From NCBI RefSeq assembly GCF_001655055.1, contig NZ_LXEW01000024.1, positions 49,543 through 113,542 on the forward strand: 64,000 nucleotides of DNA, written 5' to 3'. Every line of letters begins with the position of its first letter. Position 1 is the stretch's first letter. Of the stretch, positions 1-8,134 are shown one piece after another. Origin of the DNA: Providencia heimbachae ATCC 35613. Lineage in GTDB: Bacteria; Pseudomonadota; Gammaproteobacteria; Enterobacterales; Enterobacteriaceae. The notes beneath the pieces are model-generated. The model saw only the letters and a list, made by a program, of their open reading frames with translations. It was not told where the DNA came from and searched no databases. The translations under genes were made by a program, and so were the position numbers.

Positions 1-690
1 CATAAACTCGGCTACCAAGGCTTTAGCGAGCTTAAAATTGATTTAATTTCCTCAATTAATAACAAATCTTATGGAACCCTTCTCCAGGAGGATATTGATA
101 TTAATGACCCAATAGAAACCATTAACTATAAAGTTAGCCAAATTGAGAAATCATCGATAGAAGAAACTTGCGCTTTGGTTAATTTAAATACCTTTATGCA
201 AGCTAACGAACTGATTAGTAAAAGCCAAAAAATTGTTATTTATGGGGCAGGAAGTAGCGGGCTTGTCGCAAAAGAGTTTGAATATCAGCTAATTAAAATT
301 AAAAAAGATATTAACTGTCATCTTGACTACAGTATTCAGTTTAGCATCGTCAATACATTAAATGAAAATGACCTTGTAATTGTCATTTCCCATTCAGGTG
401 AAAACCATGAATGTATAAAGCTGCTAACGCTCGCCCGTGAGTTAAATGTTCCGACCATTGCGATTACCAAAATGGGGCAAAGCTCAGTCTCTGCTCTTGC
501 AGAAATTATTTTACATACGACTTCCACGGAGAATATTTCACGTATTATTCCTATCCGCTCAAAAATATCACAATTAACTGTGATTAATATGCTTATCACT
601 AACTTATTTGTTGGGCAATATGATGAAAGAATTTCAAAGCAAATCAATACACGAGCAGAACGTTTCTCTCGCCTAAATAGTAATAATTAA
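1..690 (+). CDS. RpiR-family transcriptional regulator (5' end outside window)
   Basis: The reading frame is open from base 1, so the gene starts upstream of the window. The visible part begins with the end of an RpiR-type helix-turn-helix (KLGYQGFSELK) and continues into a SIS sugar-isomerase-like domain, with the phosphosugar-binding motif IYGAGSSGLVA near the middle and VIVISHSGEN further on. RpiR proteins sense a phosphosugar through the SIS domain and usually control a neighbouring sugar operon. Here the PTS operon starts 194 bases downstream on the same strand, so this is its likely regulator. Any TTG at 175 is internal and not the true start. The family call is secure; the ligand is unknown. 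Confidence 0.88.
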   Translation, partial: HKLGYQGFSELKIDLISSINNKSYGTLLQEDIDINDPIETINYKVSQIEKSSIEETCALVNLNTFMQANELISKSQKIVIYGAGSSGLVAKEFEYQLIKIKKDINCHLDYSIQFSIVNTLNENDLVIVISHSGENHECIKLLTLARELNVPTIAITKMGQSSVSALAEIILHTTSTENISRIIPIRSKISQLTVINMLITNLFVGQYDERISKQINTRAERFSRLNSNN

Positions 691-736
691 ACCGCCTCTT
701 CAACTTCTTAACGCTCTTCACCCGCTGACTTATTTA

Positions 737-756
737 GGTGGCACGCCATAGCCACC
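737..756 (+). terminator. Hairpin after the RpiR-type gene
   Basis: A 6-bp GC-rich stem (ggtggc / gccacc) with an 8-base loop lies 47 bases after the stop codon. There is no T-run after it, so it may be only a weak terminator or an RNA-stabilising hairpin. Confidence 0.3.
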
Positions 757-799
757 TCGATCTTGCTCACAAAAATGATCCTTTCTTCTTACCTAAGAC

Positions 800-824
800 T
801 ATTCACAATATATTTTTGTGATAT
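800..824. promoter_or_regulatory. Inverted repeat upstream of the PTS operon
   Basis: The sequence TTCACAA, then seven bases, then TTGTGAT forms an imperfect inverted repeat about 60 bases before the EIIA start. It could be the operator of the RpiR-type regulator. The half-sites face the wrong way for a CRP site, so CRP is less likely. Inference only. Confidence 0.3.
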
Positions 825-884
825 TGTTACCTTGAATTAAACATAAAAAAGTAATTTTATTACTTAGAATGAAAAGGGAAAAAA

Positions 885-1316
885 ATGAGCTCAGAAATTC
901 CAATCATATTGGCCAGCCATGGCCAATTTGCTCAAGGGTTACTCGATTGCGCCGAGATGCTTATCGGTGAACAAGAAGACATTACCGTCATTTCAATTGA
1001 TCGAGAAAGTAATATTAATGATGTTAGAGAACATCTGATTAATACGTACCAAAAAATGAACAAAGGGCAAGGCGTTCTTATTCTGGTTGATTTACTCGGA
1101 GGTTCTCCTTGCAACTTAGCCAGTGAGTTAGTGCTGACACAACATGATGGTGCCCTTTATTGCGGTATCAACGTTCCTACATTACTCGAGATTTTAAGTA
1201 ATCGTGACTTACCGTTAGATAAGCTTCACTCTGTCATTATTGACGTATTTCCTGACAGTTGCTTTAACGTAGGGGAAAAACTCAAGCCAGTACAACAACA
1301 CGATAGTGAACTTTAG
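885..1316 (+). CDS. PTS mannose-family EIIA component
   Basis: A 143-residue protein of the EIIA-Man/PTS-IIA type 4 family. The phosphoacceptor is the histidine in LASHG (His12), and the family motif VDLLGGSPCN follows in the middle. EIIA accepts phosphate from HPr in the cytoplasm and passes it to EIIB. Here EIIA is a separate protein rather than fused to EIIB as in E. coli ManX. The start ATG has a good purine-rich ribosome site (aaaaggg). It is the first gene of a five-gene operon with EIIB, EIIC, EIID and a phosphatase. The transported sugar cannot be read from the sequence. Confidence 0.92.
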   Translation: MSSEIPIILASHGQFAQGLLDCAEMLIGEQEDITVISIDRESNINDVREHLINTYQKMNKGQGVLILVDLLGGSPCNLASELVLTQHDGALYCGINVPTLLEILSNRDLPLDKLHSVIIDVFPDSCFNVGEKLKPVQQHDSEL

Positions 1317-1327
1317 GGGATCATAAT

Positions 1328-1801
1328 ATGCCAATTAATGTTGCTCGAATCGACGATAGACTTATCCACGGCCAAGTCATTACTACTTGGGTTAAAAATT
1401 TCGATATAGAACAAGTCATTATCATTAATGACAAGGTTGCTAATGACACCGTTCAACAGTCTGTACTAACTATGGCTGCGCCACCCGATCTGAAAATTGT
1501 CGTTTTTGGTGTTGATAAATTCATTGATGTACTAAAAAAAGCTGAAATTAAACGACGTACCATGCTGCTATTTACCAACAGTATTGACGTAAATAAATTA
1601 GTAGAAAATGGATTAAAACTAGAAAAATTGAATGTTGGTGGCATGCGCATGCAAGAAGGTCGCCGCAATCTATCTCGAGCCGTTGCTGTCACACCAGAAG
1701 AAGAACAAGCCTTTAAATCACTTATCAATAATAACATCCTCATTGAAATTCAAATGGTTCCTAAAGATCCAATTGTTGAATTGAAAACATTACTCAATTA
1801 A
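1328..1801 (+). CDS. PTS mannose/fructose/sorbose-family EIIB component
   Basis: A 157-residue EIIB of the mannose family. The N-terminus (ARIDDRLIHGQV) carries the phosphoacceptor His14 in the family's usual position. EIIB takes phosphate from EIIA and gives it to the sugar as it crosses the EIIC-EIID channel. The gene starts 11 bases after EIIA ends, with a GGGGA ribosome site, so the two are co-transcribed. The length matches other stand-alone EIIB proteins of this family. Substrate unknown; possible ligands in the family include mannose, N-acetyl amino sugars, sorbose and Amadori compounds. Confidence 0.92.
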   Translation: MPINVARIDDRLIHGQVITTWVKNFDIEQVIIINDKVANDTVQQSVLTMAAPPDLKIVVFGVDKFIDVLKKAEIKRRTMLLFTNSIDVNKLVENGLKLEKLNVGGMRMQEGRRNLSRAVAVTPEEEQAFKSLINNNILIEIQMVPKDPIVELKTLLN

Positions 1802-1845
1802 TCCATTTGCTAAAACTTATTTTAATAATAAGCGAGGAGTTCATT

Positions 1846-2637
1846 ATGTTAGTTGAGGCCATTTTAATCGCTATATGGGCGGGAATATGCTCATTGGATG
1901 ATGTCGGTCCACAAATGTTAAGGCGTCCATTATTAACCGGAACGGTAGCGGGTATTATTATGGGGGATATGGTTCAAGGGTTAGCGATCAGCGCAACTTT
2001 AGAACTTATGTGGATGGGTATTGGTAACGTAGGTGCTTACTCCGCACCTGATATAATTGCTGGTTCAATCATTGGTGTTGCTCTTGGGATCGCTTCCAAT
2101 GGTGGAATTGCCGCCGGTATTGCGCTTGCGGTTCCTGTCTCAATACTCTGTCAGCAATTGCTTATTATCTGGCGCTCATTTGCTAGCTTCCTGAACGTAT
2201 GGGCCAGTAAATCAATTCTGGATGGTAATTATAGCGGTTTAACGAAAGTACATTATTTCTCAACCCCTCTGTGGTTTTTTATTCGTGCAATTCCCTGCTT
2301 TATTGCGGTGTATTTCGGTAGTGATCTTGTCAATAGTATTTTAAATGCCGTTCCTGAAAGTATTTTAACGGGAATGGGTGTGGCATCTAAATTAATTCCC
2401 GCAGTCGGTATCTGTATCTTATTATTGATGTTGTTAAAAGGAAGAATGTGGTTTTTCTTTTTACTCGGCTTCATGCTCACCACTTATCTAAAACTACCCA
2501 TTATTCCTATTACCTTTATTGCCCTCGCATTTGCGGTTCTCTATGACATGGCATTTGCCAATAGCATGCGCCAGCAATCAGATGAAAAAGAACAACCAGC
2601 TTCCCGTAATAATGAAGAAGAGGAGTATGACCTATGA
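1846..2637 (+). CDS. PTS mannose-family EIIC component (membrane)
   Basis: An integral membrane protein of the EIIC-Man/Sor family, 263 residues from the ATG at 1846. This start is chosen because a strong GAGGAG site lies just upstream; the frame stays open to a TTG at 1807, which lacks one. Several hydrophobic helices and the conserved segment SLDDVGPQML near the N-terminus fit the family. With EIID it forms the sugar channel in the inner membrane. The C-terminus is short, charged and glutamate-rich. Its stop overlaps the EIID start by four bases (ATGA), so translation is coupled. Confidence 0.9.
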   Translation: MLVEAILIAIWAGICSLDDVGPQMLRRPLLTGTVAGIIMGDMVQGLAISATLELMWMGIGNVGAYSAPDIIAGSIIGVALGIASNGGIAAGIALAVPVSILCQQLLIIWRSFASFLNVWASKSILDGNYSGLTKVHYFSTPLWFFIRAIPCFIAVYFGSDLVNSILNAVPESILTGMGVASKLIPAVGICILLLMLLKGRMWFFFLLGFMLTTYLKLPIIPITFIALAFAVLYDMAFANSMRQQSDEKEQPASRNNEEEEYDL

Positions 2638-3464
2638 ATGATGTCACCCCATCCGAGACTAAAAAACTCACCAAGAAAGAGTTAAATGGTATTTTTTGGC
2701 GAATTCAAACAATGTCATTTTCATATAACTATGAAAAGCTACAAACCATTGGTTTTGCTCATTGTATGGTGCCTGTGCTTGATAAGCTTTACGAAAAAGC
2801 AGACAAAGAAACTCGAATTAAAGCCATGCAAAGACACTTTGAGTTCTTTAATACACAAATAAATGCAGGGGCATTAATTCTTGGCGTCACCGCAGCACTC
2901 GAAGAAAAAACAACTGAAGAAGAAAAAGAAGCGGTTATTTCTGTTAAAGCAGGGTTAATGGGGCCATTTGCAGGGCTCGGCGATAGCCTATTAAAGTTTA
3001 CTTGGCTACCGATATGCGGAAGTATAGGTGCAGCATTTGCACTACAAGGCAACATTATTGGCCCAATATTAATGTTTATCTTATTTAATATCGTCAATAT
3101 CGGGACTAAATATTTCTTTATTCATTATGGCTATAACAAAGGCGTAGATTTAATCGAACAATCTAAAAAATCTAATATTATTCAACGTATTACTAATATG
3201 GCAAACGTCGTCGGGGTGATGGTCCTCGGGTCTTTAATTGCCACAACGGTCAAGCTATCGACACCTTTAACCATTTCGGTTGGAGAGCAGTCGATTAAAG
3301 TTCAAGAGATGTTTGACAAGGTTATCCCTAATTTACTTACCCTACTCTTTGCTTTGGGTATCTTTTTTCTTGTACGCAAATTTCAAGGAAAACACACTGT
3401 CGCGCTTATTGTGGCCATGATGGTTCTTGGTGTTATCTGTTCAATGTTCGGAATTTTAGGATGA
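2634..3464 (+). CDS. PTS mannose-family EIID component (membrane)
   Basis: A 276-residue EIID protein. It has the typical cytoplasmic N-terminal part (WRIQTMSFSYNYEKLQ), the conserved GLMGPFAGLGDSL motif near residue 105, and hydrophobic helices at the C-terminal end. EIID occurs only in mannose-family PTS systems, so its presence settles the transporter class. It overlaps EIIC by four bases and is followed 13 bases later by the phosphatase gene. Confidence 0.92.
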   Translation: MNDVTPSETKKLTKKELNGIFWRIQTMSFSYNYEKLQTIGFAHCMVPVLDKLYEKADKETRIKAMQRHFEFFNTQINAGALILGVTAALEEKTTEEEKEAVISVKAGLMGPFAGLGDSLLKFTWLPICGSIGAAFALQGNIIGPILMFILFNIVNIGTKYFFIHYGYNKGVDLIEQSKKSNIIQRITNMANVVGVMVLGSLIATTVKLSTPLTISVGEQSIKVQEMFDKVIPNLLTLLFALGIFFLVRKFQGKHTVALIVAMMVLGVICSMFGILG

Positions 3465-3477
3465 AAAAGGAAAATAT

Positions 3478-4521
3478 ATGGAAATCGTTATAAATAGAAT
3501 TAATGAATCCACACTAGAACTTAAATTTGATGAAATACCAAAAGGTGAAATCGCATTATATTGGTCAGATAAACCTGATACTGAAATTATCCCAAGTCAC
3601 TTTATTACCGATCGCCTTGAAAATAATTTAACCGTGCAGGATCCATTTTCTGCAAAACAACGCGTCTATTTTATTCTACAGCAAGGAAATAACCGGCTTC
3701 TCTTTGCGGAAAGAACATTACCCATCGAAGGAATGAATAATTTTCGCGATTTTGGTGGTTACTTTACCGCCGATAATAAGCAAATAAAGTGGGGTGTTCT
3801 GTATCGTTCAAACCACTTATTTAATCTCAGTGATAAGGCAATTCAATATCTGTCTCATTTAGGGATCAACAGTATTATCGATTACCGCACACAAAATGAG
3901 ATTGATAAATCACCTAATTGCTATATTGGTGAAAAAAGAACTTATCACCTTGATGCAACAGCACAAACCGCAGAGCTAGCGGCACAATTTGCCGCATCTC
4001 CTAGCGATGAAGACAAAGCGTTAATTGAAGGAGTACTAAATAATATTCCTAAACAATTTATTAATGGTGAAGGCCTGCAAATTTTAGAGCAATATCGACA
4101 GTTTGTCGTCAGTAAGAAATCTAAAATCGCATTTCGTCAAATGATAAAGACCTTACTCGATAGCAAAAATAGTCCAAGTATTCAACATTGCCGGGGAGGG
4201 AAAGATAGAACCGGTTATGGAGCATTATTAATTTTAGCAATGCTTGGCGTTCCTAAAGAAACGATTGTACAAGATTATATGTTAACTCATCATAATCGTT
4301 TGGCTCGTAATGAAATTAAAATGAGGTCTTATCGAAAAATCACTCAAGACCAAAACGTTCTTGATTATTTACTTTCATTAATTGATACCAAAGAAATATT
4401 TATCATTGAAGTTTTTAAAGCCATGGAAGACACTTCAGGCTCTGTTATTAATTATATTAAAAATGAGCTTAATTTCACTGATGAAGATTTCAGTAAACTG
4501 AGAGAAATTTATTTAATTTAA
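3478..4521 (+). CDS. Tyrosine-phosphatase-like protein (Y_phosphatase3 type)
   Basis: A 347-residue protein with a phosphatase domain in the C-terminal two thirds. It shows the entry motif NNFRDFGGY near residue 90 and the P-loop HCRGGKDRTG with nucleophile Cys238 and the P-loop arginine. This matches the PF13350-type protein-tyrosine/lipid phosphatases. About 85 N-terminal residues precede the domain and look like a small beta-rich module. It is the last gene of the PTS operon, 13 bases after EIID with a good AAGGA site. It may dephosphorylate the imported sugar phosphate, a PTS protein or a phosphotyrosine; the sequence does not say which. Confidence 0.82.
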   Translation: MEIVINRINESTLELKFDEIPKGEIALYWSDKPDTEIIPSHFITDRLENNLTVQDPFSAKQRVYFILQQGNNRLLFAERTLPIEGMNNFRDFGGYFTADNKQIKWGVLYRSNHLFNLSDKAIQYLSHLGINSIIDYRTQNEIDKSPNCYIGEKRTYHLDATAQTAELAAQFAASPSDEDKALIEGVLNNIPKQFINGEGLQILEQYRQFVVSKKSKIAFRQMIKTLLDSKNSPSIQHCRGGKDRTGYGALLILAMLGVPKETIVQDYMLTHHNRLARNEIKMRSYRKITQDQNVLDYLLSLIDTKEIFIIEVFKAMEDTSGSVINYIKNELNFTDEDFSKLREIYLI

Positions 4522-4591
4522 GTTCATCATCCCAATAAATTAAAAAACAAAGTAGGTTTACCTCGATAATACCTAATGATTTCTATTGCAA

Positions 4592-4622
4592 AAATAGCCA
4601 CATTCATGATTTGTGGCTATTT
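4592..4622 (+). terminator. Rho-independent-type terminator after the PTS operon
   Basis: A perfect 11-bp stem (aaatagccaca / tgtggctattt) with a 9-base loop, 70 bases after the phosphatase stop. The T-rich part is in the stem end and little follows, so efficiency is uncertain. Confidence 0.6.
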
Positions 4623-4692
4623 CATTGATATGTATAAAAATAAATATCAGAATTAAAAACTGAAAATATTTATATTAAATTTAATTAAAATC

Positions 4693-4721
4693 GGTGACTA
4701 GCGCGAATGAACTTAGTCACC
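4693..4721 (-). terminator. Hairpin downstream of the AraD-type gene
   Basis: An 8-bp stem (ggtgacta / tagtcacc) with a 13-base loop. Read on the minus strand it lies after the araD stop codon and is followed by a T-rich run, so it may end that transcript. Confidence 0.45.
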
Positions 4722-4760
4722 TTAACAAAGCACTGCAACTTGAAGTATGACGAGTATATT
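4722..4760. repeat. Truncated end of an ERIC-type repeat
   Basis: The segment ending gcaacttgaagtatgacgag matches the right-hand end of the complete ERIC-like elements at 58401-58653 and 62417-62544. The left part is missing. It touches the stop codon of the araD gene. Confidence 0.6.
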
Positions 4761-5457
4761 AGTTTTGCCCGTAATAAGCGTCCTTACCATGCTTGCGCAA
4801 ATAATGCTTATCCAATAATTCTTGCTGCATGGCATCCACTTGTGGCACTAATTGGCGGGTATGCAAATTCATATAAGCAATTTCTTCAAGCACTACCGCA
4901 TTATGTACCGCATTATCTGGGCTTGTTCCCCATGCAAAAGGGCCGTGGCTATTCACGAGTACCGCGGGAATATCTTTGGCTGAAATGCCTTTTTCTTTAA
5001 AAGTTTCAATAATGACATTACCGGTTTCCTTTTCGTAATCTGACGCGATTTCGCTGTCGGTCATTTTACGTGTGCAAGGGATCTCACCATAAAAGTAGTC
5101 TGCATGGGTTGTACCTAGTGCGCTTAAAGGTAAACCGGCTTGTGCCCAAATAGTGGCATGACGTGAGTGAGTATGTACTATTCCACCAATTTCTGGGAAT
5201 GCTAGGTAAAGCGCAATATGCGTATCAGTGTCAGATGATGGTTTATATTTCCCTTCGACCACTTCCCCTGTGCTCAGCGAAACCACCACCATATCCTCTG
5301 CTTGCATGGTTTCATACTCAACACCTGATGGTTTAATCACCATCAAGCCACTTTCTCTATCGATACCGCTAACGTTACCCCAGGTAAAGGTAACAAGGTT
5401 ATGTTTTGGTAATGCAAGGTTTGCATCGAATACTTGCTGTTTGAGTTTTTCGAGCAT
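4759..5457 (-). CDS. araD: L-ribulose-5-phosphate 4-epimerase
   Basis: A 232-residue class II aldolase/epimerase, nearly the length of E. coli AraD and very similar to it throughout (for example [18 protein letters not shown]). The zinc ligands Asp76, His95, His97 and His171 are in place. It converts L-ribulose 5-phosphate to D-xylulose 5-phosphate. It faces away from the DeoR regulator and the ABC transporter/3-epimerase/kinase operon, and there is no araA or araB beside it. Its role here is therefore probably the same as that of the paralogues SgbE and UlaF, finishing an L-xylulose-type pathway. The start has a strong GGGGG ribosome site. Confidence 0.93.
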   Translation of the reverse strand: MLEKLKQQVFDANLALPKHNLVTFTWGNVSGIDRESGLMVIKPSGVEYETMQAEDMVVVSLSTGEVVEGKYKPSSDTDTHIALYLAFPEIGGIVHTHSRHATIWAQAGLPLSALGTTHADYFYGEIPCTRKMTDSEIASDYEKETGNVIIETFKEKGISAKDIPAVLVNSHGPFAWGTSPDNAVHNAVVLEEIAYMNLHTRQLVPQVDAMQQELLDKHYLRKHGKDAYYGQN

Positions 5458-5911
5458 TTCAGCCCCCTGATTTTAAAATTTTCTTAAATATCAACAACAA
5501 AAATTCATTCAATTACGCCGTTTCTGTTTATTGACTACCGATGTCTTAGCATTAAGGTAAACAGATTTTGCTTATTTAAAAAGCGTGCACCTTTACAAAT
5601 TAATAACAAATAGCCAAACTCGGTCATATTCAGGCATTAACGGTCATAAAACATCAACTTTGATACGTAAAATAGTGACCGAATAAGACCGATGTTTTTT
5701 ATCTAATCAGAATACGGTGACTTAATAACAACATTAAGGTGACTTAAATCACTTTAATTGATGTTATGGATTAGTTTGTTGCTTTAAATAAGTGATCATC
5801 ATCACCATAAAAACCTTTGTTTTTTTGTAGCGAGTATTACTTGAATCTAATCACGACAATAAAAAAGGAATACAGGCAGAATAAATATCGTGGAAAGAAT
5901 AGGAGTTAAAT
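5458..5911. promoter_or_regulatory. Divergent control region between araD and the DeoR-type gene
   Basis: 454 bases without a gene. The motif CGGTCAT occurs at 5621 and again 20 bases later at 5641, with a near-inverse copy (gtgaccg) at 5675. This spacing suits a multimeric repressor of the DeoR family. The decamer ggtgacttaa occurs twice, at 5716 and 5738. A CRP-like site overlaps the second copy. The divergent promoters themselves could not be placed with confidence. Confidence 0.5.
5738..5753. promoter_or_regulatory. CRP-like site
   Basis: GGTGA, six bases, then TCACT: eight of the ten core positions of the CRP consensus (TGTGA-N6-TCACA). It lies in the divergent region of the pentulose cluster, where catabolite control would be expected. 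Confidence 0.45.
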
Positions 5912-6724
5912 ATGTTACAAGCCGAACGCCATAAATTAATTTGTTCTCATGTATCCAAAAATGGTTCGGCATTAGTGCGTGATTTATCTCAGTTATGCCA
6001 AGTTTCACAAGAAACAATTCGCCGAGACTTAACCACACTTGAGCGTAAAAATAGAATTATTCGTAGCTTTGGCGGCGCAGTGGCCATTGACCAAGAAGAT
6101 ATCCCAACACTGAATGTGATGCCATCTTCGGTCAAACTCAGTCAAATGGTGGATGGTGCAGAATCATTTCGTAAAAGAACGGAAGAGCACCCGGATGCGA
6201 AAATGAAAATTTCCAAGGCCGCGCTTAAGCTTATTCAGCCGGGCGACTGCATCATGTTAGATAACAGCAGCACTTGCTGGTTTTTAGCAAGACAAATACC
6301 AGATATTGATATTACTGTCGTAACAAATTCAGTCAAAATCATTCAGGCCTTGGCTTGTCGTGATAGAGTTCGAGTTATCGGTATCGGTGGAGAATATTCA
6401 GAGCGTCATGATGACTTTCATGGTCCTATCGCCGAAAGTATTATTCGTAGCTTTCAGATAAAAACATTATTTTTATCTTGCCAAGGATTTAATATTGAAA
6501 ATGGTATTCGTGATGGTAGCGAAATAAACTCAAAACTAAAAAACATTATGTTACAGGTATCTGAGAATACCGTTTTACTCGCAGATAATAGTAAATTAGG
6601 AAAGTATGCCTTTAGCCAAGTTTGTACTTTTGATGATATTAATGTGTTAATTACCAATAAACTTAATGATAAAGAATTTAACACTCAATTTCCTAATTTA
6701 AATATTATTGAATGCGATAAATAA
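5912..6724 (+). CDS. DeoR-family transcriptional regulator
   Basis: A 270-residue DeoR-type repressor. The N-terminal winged helix includes SQLCQVSQETIRRDLTTLE (about residues 24-43), and the C-terminal DeoR sensor domain has the DNSSTCWFLA and VTNSVKII motifs near residues 120-145. Such proteins bind a phosphorylated sugar and repress the adjacent catabolic genes. It sits between araD and the transporter operon and shares their control region, so it probably controls both. UlaR, which controls the L-ascorbate (ula) genes, is a relative of similar size. The ribosome site is a good AGGAG. Confidence 0.9.
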   Translation: MLQAERHKLICSHVSKNGSALVRDLSQLCQVSQETIRRDLTTLERKNRIIRSFGGAVAIDQEDIPTLNVMPSSVKLSQMVDGAESFRKRTEEHPDAKMKISKAALKLIQPGDCIMLDNSSTCWFLARQIPDIDITVVTNSVKIIQALACRDRVRVIGIGGEYSERHDDFHGPIAESIIRSFQIKTLFLSCQGFNIENGIRDGSEINSKLKNIMLQVSENTVLLADNSKLGKYAFSQVCTFDDINVLITNKLNDKEFNTQFPNLNIIECDK

Positions 6725-6914
6725 TTTAAAAAATGTTATCAATAAAACAATGACATTGTAGTCACTATTATTAAATAGCTTTATTAATTAACTGTATTAA
6801 AGAAATGCAGGGATATTCGCTATTTTAAATTACTCTGCAGCTAACCACTTAAACCTAAAATAATACTGTATTGATGAGATAGATTTAGTCTCCGCCTACA
6901 CTAAGGAATACAAC

Positions 6915-7913
6915 ATGAACATGAAGAAATTAGTTTTACCTTGTTTAATGAGCGTTGCATTATTTTCAAATGTCGCGATGGCTGAATCACAAAAAGCACA
7001 GAAACCTTTTACCATGGGTGTTGTTGTAAAAGTGGGTGGTATTCCTTGGTTTAATGTAATGGAACAAGGTATCACTGAAGAAGGTAAAAAATTGGGCGTG
7101 AACGCATTTCAAGTTGGCCCAACAACCGCAGATCCTGCCGAGCAAGTTCGTGCTATTGAAGATTTAATTGCCAAAAAAGTCGATGTGATCGGTGTGGTTC
7201 CTAATGATGCAAAAGTACTTGAACCTGTACTAAAACGCGCTCAAGAAGCCGGTATTAAAGTAATTACCCACGAATCACCGAATCAGCAAAATGCAGATTG
7301 GGATTTCGAATTACTGGATACCCAAAGCATGGGTGCTAACCATATGAAAGATATGGCGGCATGTATGGGAGAAGAAGGTAAATATGCCATGTTCGTGGGC
7401 AGTTTAACGGTGCCTTTAGTTAATGAGTGGGCTGACGCGGCAATCGCTTATCAAAAAGCCAATTACCCAAAAATGCAAATGGTTGATGACCGTTTTGGCG
7501 TCGCTGAATCGGTTGATGATTCAATGCGTACCGCTAACGATCTGTTATCAAAACATAAAGATCTGAAAGGTATCATGTCATTTGGTTCACAAGGCCCTAT
7601 CGGCGCGGGTCGTGCCATCGACAAACGTCGTAAAAACGATACCACTTGCGTGTTTGGTACTTTTACCCCAGGCCAAGGTATTAAGTTACTTGAAAAAGGC
7701 GCCATTGATGGCGGTTATATTTCCAACCCGAAAGTAGCTGGACAGGTTTTCGTTCAAGTTGCTACCGCGATGATGAACGGTGAAGAAATTAAAGACGGCG
7801 TGTCTATCGGTGATATGGGCCAAATCAAAGTCAGCGGCAACACCATTTTAAGCGATAACCCAGTTGAATTGAATGTCGAAAACACCAAAAAATTAGTCGA
7901 AGTCGGTTTGTAA
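6915..7913 (+). CDS. Sugar ABC transporter, periplasmic binding protein
   Basis: A 332-residue periplasmic binding protein of the RbsB/LsrB type (peripla_BP_4). It has a Sec signal peptide (LPCLMSVALFSNVAMA, probably cut before ESQ near residue 24) and the family segments MGVVVKVGGIPWFNVM and VDVIGVVPND. It captures a sugar for the importer encoded by the next three genes. The following enzymes suggest a pentose or pentulose such as L-xylulose, but the ligand cannot be read directly. The ribosome site is AAGGA. An ERIC-type repeat separates it from the ATPase gene. Confidence 0.9.
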   Translation: MNMKKLVLPCLMSVALFSNVAMAESQKAQKPFTMGVVVKVGGIPWFNVMEQGITEEGKKLGVNAFQVGPTTADPAEQVRAIEDLIAKKVDVIGVVPNDAKVLEPVLKRAQEAGIKVITHESPNQQNADWDFELLDTQSMGANHMKDMAACMGEEGKYAMFVGSLTVPLVNEWADAAIAYQKANYPKMQMVDDRFGVAESVDDSMRTANDLLSKHKDLKGIMSFGSQGPIGAGRAIDKRRKNDTTCVFGTFTPGQGIKLLEKGAIDGGYISNPKVAGQVFVQVATAMMNGEEIKDGVSIGDMGQIKVSGNTILSDNPVELNVENTKKLVEVGL

Positions 7914-7970
7914 TTACTCACTATAAAAATGAAATTTAGAATAAAAACTTATAAATTTTTTTGAAACTTT

Positions 7971-8097
7971 CAGCCCTAAATAATTTGCATTTTAGCAAGG
8001 CGGCAAGCGAGGTTGCCCCAAGGAGCATACATAAGTATGTAACTTGGGTGACTGAGTGAAGCCAACGCAGATAAAACGCGAAGTATGACGGGCTAGC
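7971..8097. repeat. ERIC-type intergenic repeat
   Basis: About 125 bases forming an imperfect palindrome. The centre (aggagcatacataagtatgt) matches the core of the enterobacterial ERIC element, and the end (gaagtatgacggg) matches the other copies in the window. It lies between the binding protein and ATPase genes of one operon. There it could protect the upstream mRNA, or lower downstream expression, which would give an excess of binding protein. Confidence 0.8.
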
Positions 8098-8134
8098 CAA
8101 TACCAGTTTTTATTATCGCCGCAGGAACTGCATT

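Noticed and set aside
800..824. CRP site before the PTS operon
   Set aside because: The half-sites TCACA and TGTGA are in the reverse order from a CRP site.
4707..5000. 97-codon plus-strand frame
   Set aside because: It runs antisense through the araD gene and begins inside the truncated ERIC-type repeat.
4759..5457. L-arabinose (araBAD) operon
   Set aside because: Only the 4-epimerase is present; there is no araA, araB or araC, and the neighbours point to L-xylulose.
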